From positions 1 through 8,517 of the forward strand of contig JBBSKF010000145.1 of NCBI GenBank assembly GCA_038256525.1: a stretch of 8,517 nucleotides of DNA. Direction: 5' to 3'. The translations under genes were made by a program, and so were the position numbers. Shown here piece by piece: positions 6,986-8,517 of the stretch; position 1 is the stretch's first letter; every line of letters starts with the position of its first letter. The notes under the pieces were generated by a model. The model did no database searches, was not told the DNA's origin, and was given only the letters and a program-made list of their open reading frames with translations. Origin of the DNA: SCTD01 sp038256525 (GTDB lineage Bacteria > Actinomycetota > Actinomycetes > Mycobacteriales > SCTD01).

Positions 6986-7012
6986 GGGTGTGACCGACTC
7001 GCGGGTGTGACC
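6986..7012 (+). repeat. Short direct repeat inside ISL3 left end
   Basis: The 10-mer GGGTGTGACC occurs at 6986-6995 and again at 7003-7012, with a period of 17 bp, immediately inside the presumed left terminal repeat. Repeated subterminal motifs are often transposase binding sites. That role is inferred here. Confidence 0.5.
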
Positions 7013-7025
7013 TGCGGGGCTGGGG

Positions 7026-7080
7026 GTCGAGGCCTCCTGAGAATCGATAGCGACCAAGCTGTCGAACCGAAGGCCTCGAC
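7026..7080. promoter_or_regulatory. Inverted repeat in the transposase leader
   Basis: GTCGAGGCCT (7026-7035) and its exact complement AGGCCTCGAC (7071-7080) flank 35 bp and end just before the GTG start of the transposase at 7083. In a transcript read in from outside, the pair would sequester the region beside the start codon. A promoter lying between the arms would escape this. Such a structure can protect an insertion sequence from activation by read-through. The structure is seen directly; the function is inferred. Confidence 0.4.
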
Positions 7081-7082
7081 CG

Positions 7083-8417
7083 GTGACTGAGCCTACGGCG
7101 TCTACGGACGCCTGCTTCGCTGACTGCTACTGCTCTCGCTGTGATCTTCTTGTCGGCCTGGAGGGGCTGCATGTGGTCGCCGTCGAGGAGGTGACCAGCC
7201 GGCGCGGACCGCTGTTGCGGGTGCAGGTCGAGTCGCCCTGGCGGGTCGAGGGTTGCCGTGAGTGCGGGGTCGTGATGCGCAGTCACGGCCGTCGTGAGGT
7301 GCGCCTGATCGACACGCCGTGCTTCGGTCGGCCGGTCGAGCTGGTCTGGCGCAAGCGGACCTGGCGCTGCGCCGAGACTGCATGTCCGGCGGGGCTGCTC
7401 ACCGAGCAGGGCGAGCAGGTGGCGCGGCCGCGGGCGCTGCTGTCGACCCGGGCGTGCTGGTGGGCGATCGGTCAGCTGCGCCGGGAGCACGCGTCGATCC
7501 TGGGCCTGGCTCGACAGCTCGGCACGTCGTGGCGGACGGTGTGGCGTGCGATCTGCCCGCTACTGGAGCAGATGGCCGACGACGACGCCCGCTTCGACGG
7601 TGTCACTGCGCTCGGTGTCGATGAGCACGTCTGGCATCACGTATCGACCAAGCCCATCAAGGACGGCGGCCGCGGGCCCAAAGAGCTGACCGGGATGGTC
7701 GATCTGACGCGTGACAGCAAGGGAAGAACGCGCGCCCGGCTGCTCGACCTGGTCCCGGGCAGGTCCGGGGCCGCCTACGCGGACTGGTTGAAGGAGCGCA
7801 ACGAGACCTTCCGCGCTGGCATCAAGGTCGCGACGCTGGACCCGTTCCACGGCTACAAGAACGCCCTGGACGATGAGCTCGAGGACGCCATCGCCGTGCT
7901 CGACGCCTTTCATGTCATCAAGCTCGGCACCGCCGCCCTGGATGAGGTCCGGCGCCGCGTGCAGCAGCAGACCCTGGGCCATCGCGGCCGCAAGGGCGAC
8001 CCGCTCTACGGGATCCAGAACGTGCTGCGCTGCGGCGCCGAACGGCTCACCGACAAGCAGAAGGCCCGACTCGACAAGGCCATCGCCGCCGACGAGCGGC
8101 ACGACGAAGTCCACATCGCCTGGCAGTGCGCCCAGCAGCTGCGCGCGGCCTACAAGGCCGGCAAGCTCAGCGACGGCAAGAAGATCGCCGAGCAGGTCCT
8201 GGCGTCGTTCCCGACCTGCCCGATCCCGGAGATCAAGCGGCTCGGCAAGACCCTGAAACGATGGCGCGAGGCGTTCCTGGCCTACTTCGACACCGGCCGC
8301 GCCAGCAACGGCGGCACCGAAGCGATCAACGGCCTGATCGAGCTCCACCGCCGCGTCGCCCGCGGGTTCCGCAACCGTGATGGCGCTCACCTGAAACCCG
8401 CCAGACCTGCTCACTGA
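7083..8417 (+). CDS. ISL3-family transposase, C-terminal end replaced
   Basis: The frame gives 444 residues. The N-terminal zinc-ribbon region uses Cys58/Cys61 (GCRECG) and Cys96/Cys101 (CAETAC). A helix-turn-helix follows at about 136-160 (HASILGLARQLGTSWRTVWR). The DDE core comprises Asp180 in GVDEHVW, Asp253 in ATLDPFHGYKNA, and Glu413 in GGTEAINGLIE, plus the family motif VLDAFHVIKLG (272-282). The enzyme would cut and paste the element by binding its ends. After GFRNRD (about residue 433) the expected NYRLRMLL-like tail is missing and is replaced by GAHLKPARPAH, which is encoded by the repeats of a different mobile-element end. The catalytic triad survives, but the last helix does not, so activity is doubtful. 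The GTG at 7083 lacks a clear Shine-Dalgarno and follows an inverted repeat. Confidence 0.85.
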   Translation: MTEPTASTDACFADCYCSRCDLLVGLEGLHVVAVEEVTSRRGPLLRVQVESPWRVEGCRECGVVMRSHGRREVRLIDTPCFGRPVELVWRKRTWRCAETACPAGLLTEQGEQVARPRALLSTRACWWAIGQLRREHASILGLARQLGTSWRTVWRAICPLLEQMADDDARFDGVTALGVDEHVWHHVSTKPIKDGGRGPKELTGMVDLTRDSKGRTRARLLDLVPGRSGAAYADWLKERNETFRAGIKVATLDPFHGYKNALDDELEDAIAVLDAFHVIKLGTAALDEVRRRVQQQTLGHRGRKGDPLYGIQNVLRCGAERLTDKQKARLDKAIAADERHDEVHIAWQCAQQLRAAYKAGKLSDGKKIAEQVLASFPTCPIPEIKRLGKTLKRWREAFLAYFDTGRASNGGTEAINGLIELHRRVARGFRNRDGAHLKPARPAH

Positions 8418-8425
8418 AATCCCGC
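8381..8425 (+). repeat. Terminal direct repeats of a second mobile element (IS21-like?)
   Basis: Two related units, GCTCACCTGAAACCCGCC (8385-8402) and GCTCACTGAAATCCCGC (8409-8425), lie 24 bp apart. They begin just after the point where the ISL3 transposase loses similarity, and the sequence starts with TG (8378 or 8381). Multiple tandem terminal repeats with a TG boundary are typical of IS21-family ends, where they bind IstA. No istA or istB coding sequence is in the window, so the family is an inference. The element would continue past the right edge. Confidence 0.5.
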
Positions 8426-8432
8426 ACCCATG

Positions 8433-8459
8433 GGCGACACGCCGACGTGCTTGACGTCG
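8433..8459. repeat. Pair of small hairpins
   Basis: GGCG-aca-CGCC (8433-8443) is followed by CGACGT-gcttg-ACGTCG (8443-8459), both perfect inverted repeats. They lie between the terminal repeats and the large hairpin at the right edge. The function is unknown. Confidence 0.4.
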
Positions 8460-8468
8460 ACGCCAGCG

Positions 8469-8517
8469 GGCCCCTTCGAGGCTCGTGATCTTGCCGGATC
8501 ACGACCTCGAAGGAGCC
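8469..8517. promoter_or_regulatory. Large near-perfect hairpin at the right edge
   Basis: The left arm (8469-8490, with core CCTTCGAGG then TCGTGATC) pairs with the right arm (8497-8517, GATCACGA then CCTCGAAGG). There is a 6-base loop TTGCCG, one bulged C at 8482, and one mismatch near the base. About 20 base pairs form. No T-tract follows before the window ends. It may be a terminator at the end of a minus-strand gene beyond the edge, or a leader hairpin. AAGGAG at 8511-8515 could be the ribosome binding site of a plus-strand gene starting just outside. Confidence 0.5.

Larger units (their letters stand above)
6967..8381 (+). mobile_element. ISL3-family insertion sequence, right end missing
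   Basis: The left end is placed at 6967, where GGCTCTTCGAACTTGAGG begins. A GGCTCTTCG-type terminus is, as I recall, common in ISL3 elements. This is the position where Rhs repeat coding stops. AT-rich TGTTAAGC (6959-6966) could be the 8-bp target duplicate usual for this family. The transposase starts at 7083 on the plus strand. The matching right inverted repeat is not found before 8381, where the transposase loses family similarity and a different repeat-bearing sequence begins. The element is therefore probably interrupted and cannot move on its own as seen here. Confidence 0.68.

Noticed and set aside
7560..8414. Minus-strand frame of 284 codons
   Set aside because: It is antisense to the ISL3 transposase DDE region; the plus-strand motifs explain the open frame.
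8497..8517. Right terminal inverted repeat of the ISL3 element, since the complement starts GGCTCCTTCGA
   Set aside because: Only the first 10 or so bases resemble the left end (GGCTCTTCGA) and they need a gap. The sequence is better explained as one arm of the local hairpin, though sequence beyond the edge could change this.

Overview
The window is high-GC throughout and reads as chromosomal accessory DNA from an actinomycete. The signs are a DUF222/13E12-type HNH nuclease gene, a VapBC-type toxin-antitoxin pair with ribbon-helix-helix and PIN proteins, a giant YD-repeat (Rhs) protein with an exchangeable C-terminal nuclease, frequent GTG starts, and strongly GC-biased codons. I cannot name a genus from the sequence.

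Layout. Positions 1-463 (minus) are the 5' end of a DUF222 gene running off the left edge, with an SOS-box-like sequence just upstream. Positions 663-1291 (plus) hold a two-gene antitoxin/toxin operon with a 4-bp start/stop overlap. Everything from 1288 to 6957 (minus) is one polymorphic-toxin locus. In transcription order it contains: a 1097-codon Rhs protein ending in a NucA/NucB-type DNase domain; a SUKH (SMI1/KNR4) immunity gene overlapping it by 4 bp; a broken second copy of the SUKH 3' end; two paralogous YcxB-like membrane proteins; and a short degraded piece of Rhs repeat DNA. Positions 6967-8381 (plus) are an ISL3-family insertion sequence. Positions about 8381-8517 look like the end of a second mobile element, possibly IS21-family, that cut the ISL3 transposase near its C terminus.

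How it fits together. An Rhs toxin delivers its C-terminal nuclease to competing cells, and the SUKH protein protects the producer. Remnants of older immunity and Rhs modules lie downstream of the current pair, the usual trace of toxin-tip replacement. Here the Rhs gene has lost its 5' part at the ISL3 boundary, so the delivery and N-terminal domains are absent. The toxin end and immunity gene remain intact. The locus is therefore probably a decapitated relic or reservoir, unless the remainder is expressed from the insertion sequence.

No tRNA, rRNA, CRISPR array or riboswitch was recognised. No stretch longer than 300 bases is without a gene or gene remnant. The gaps at 464-662 and 2670-2819 hold only the candidate promoter elements described, or nothing I recognise.
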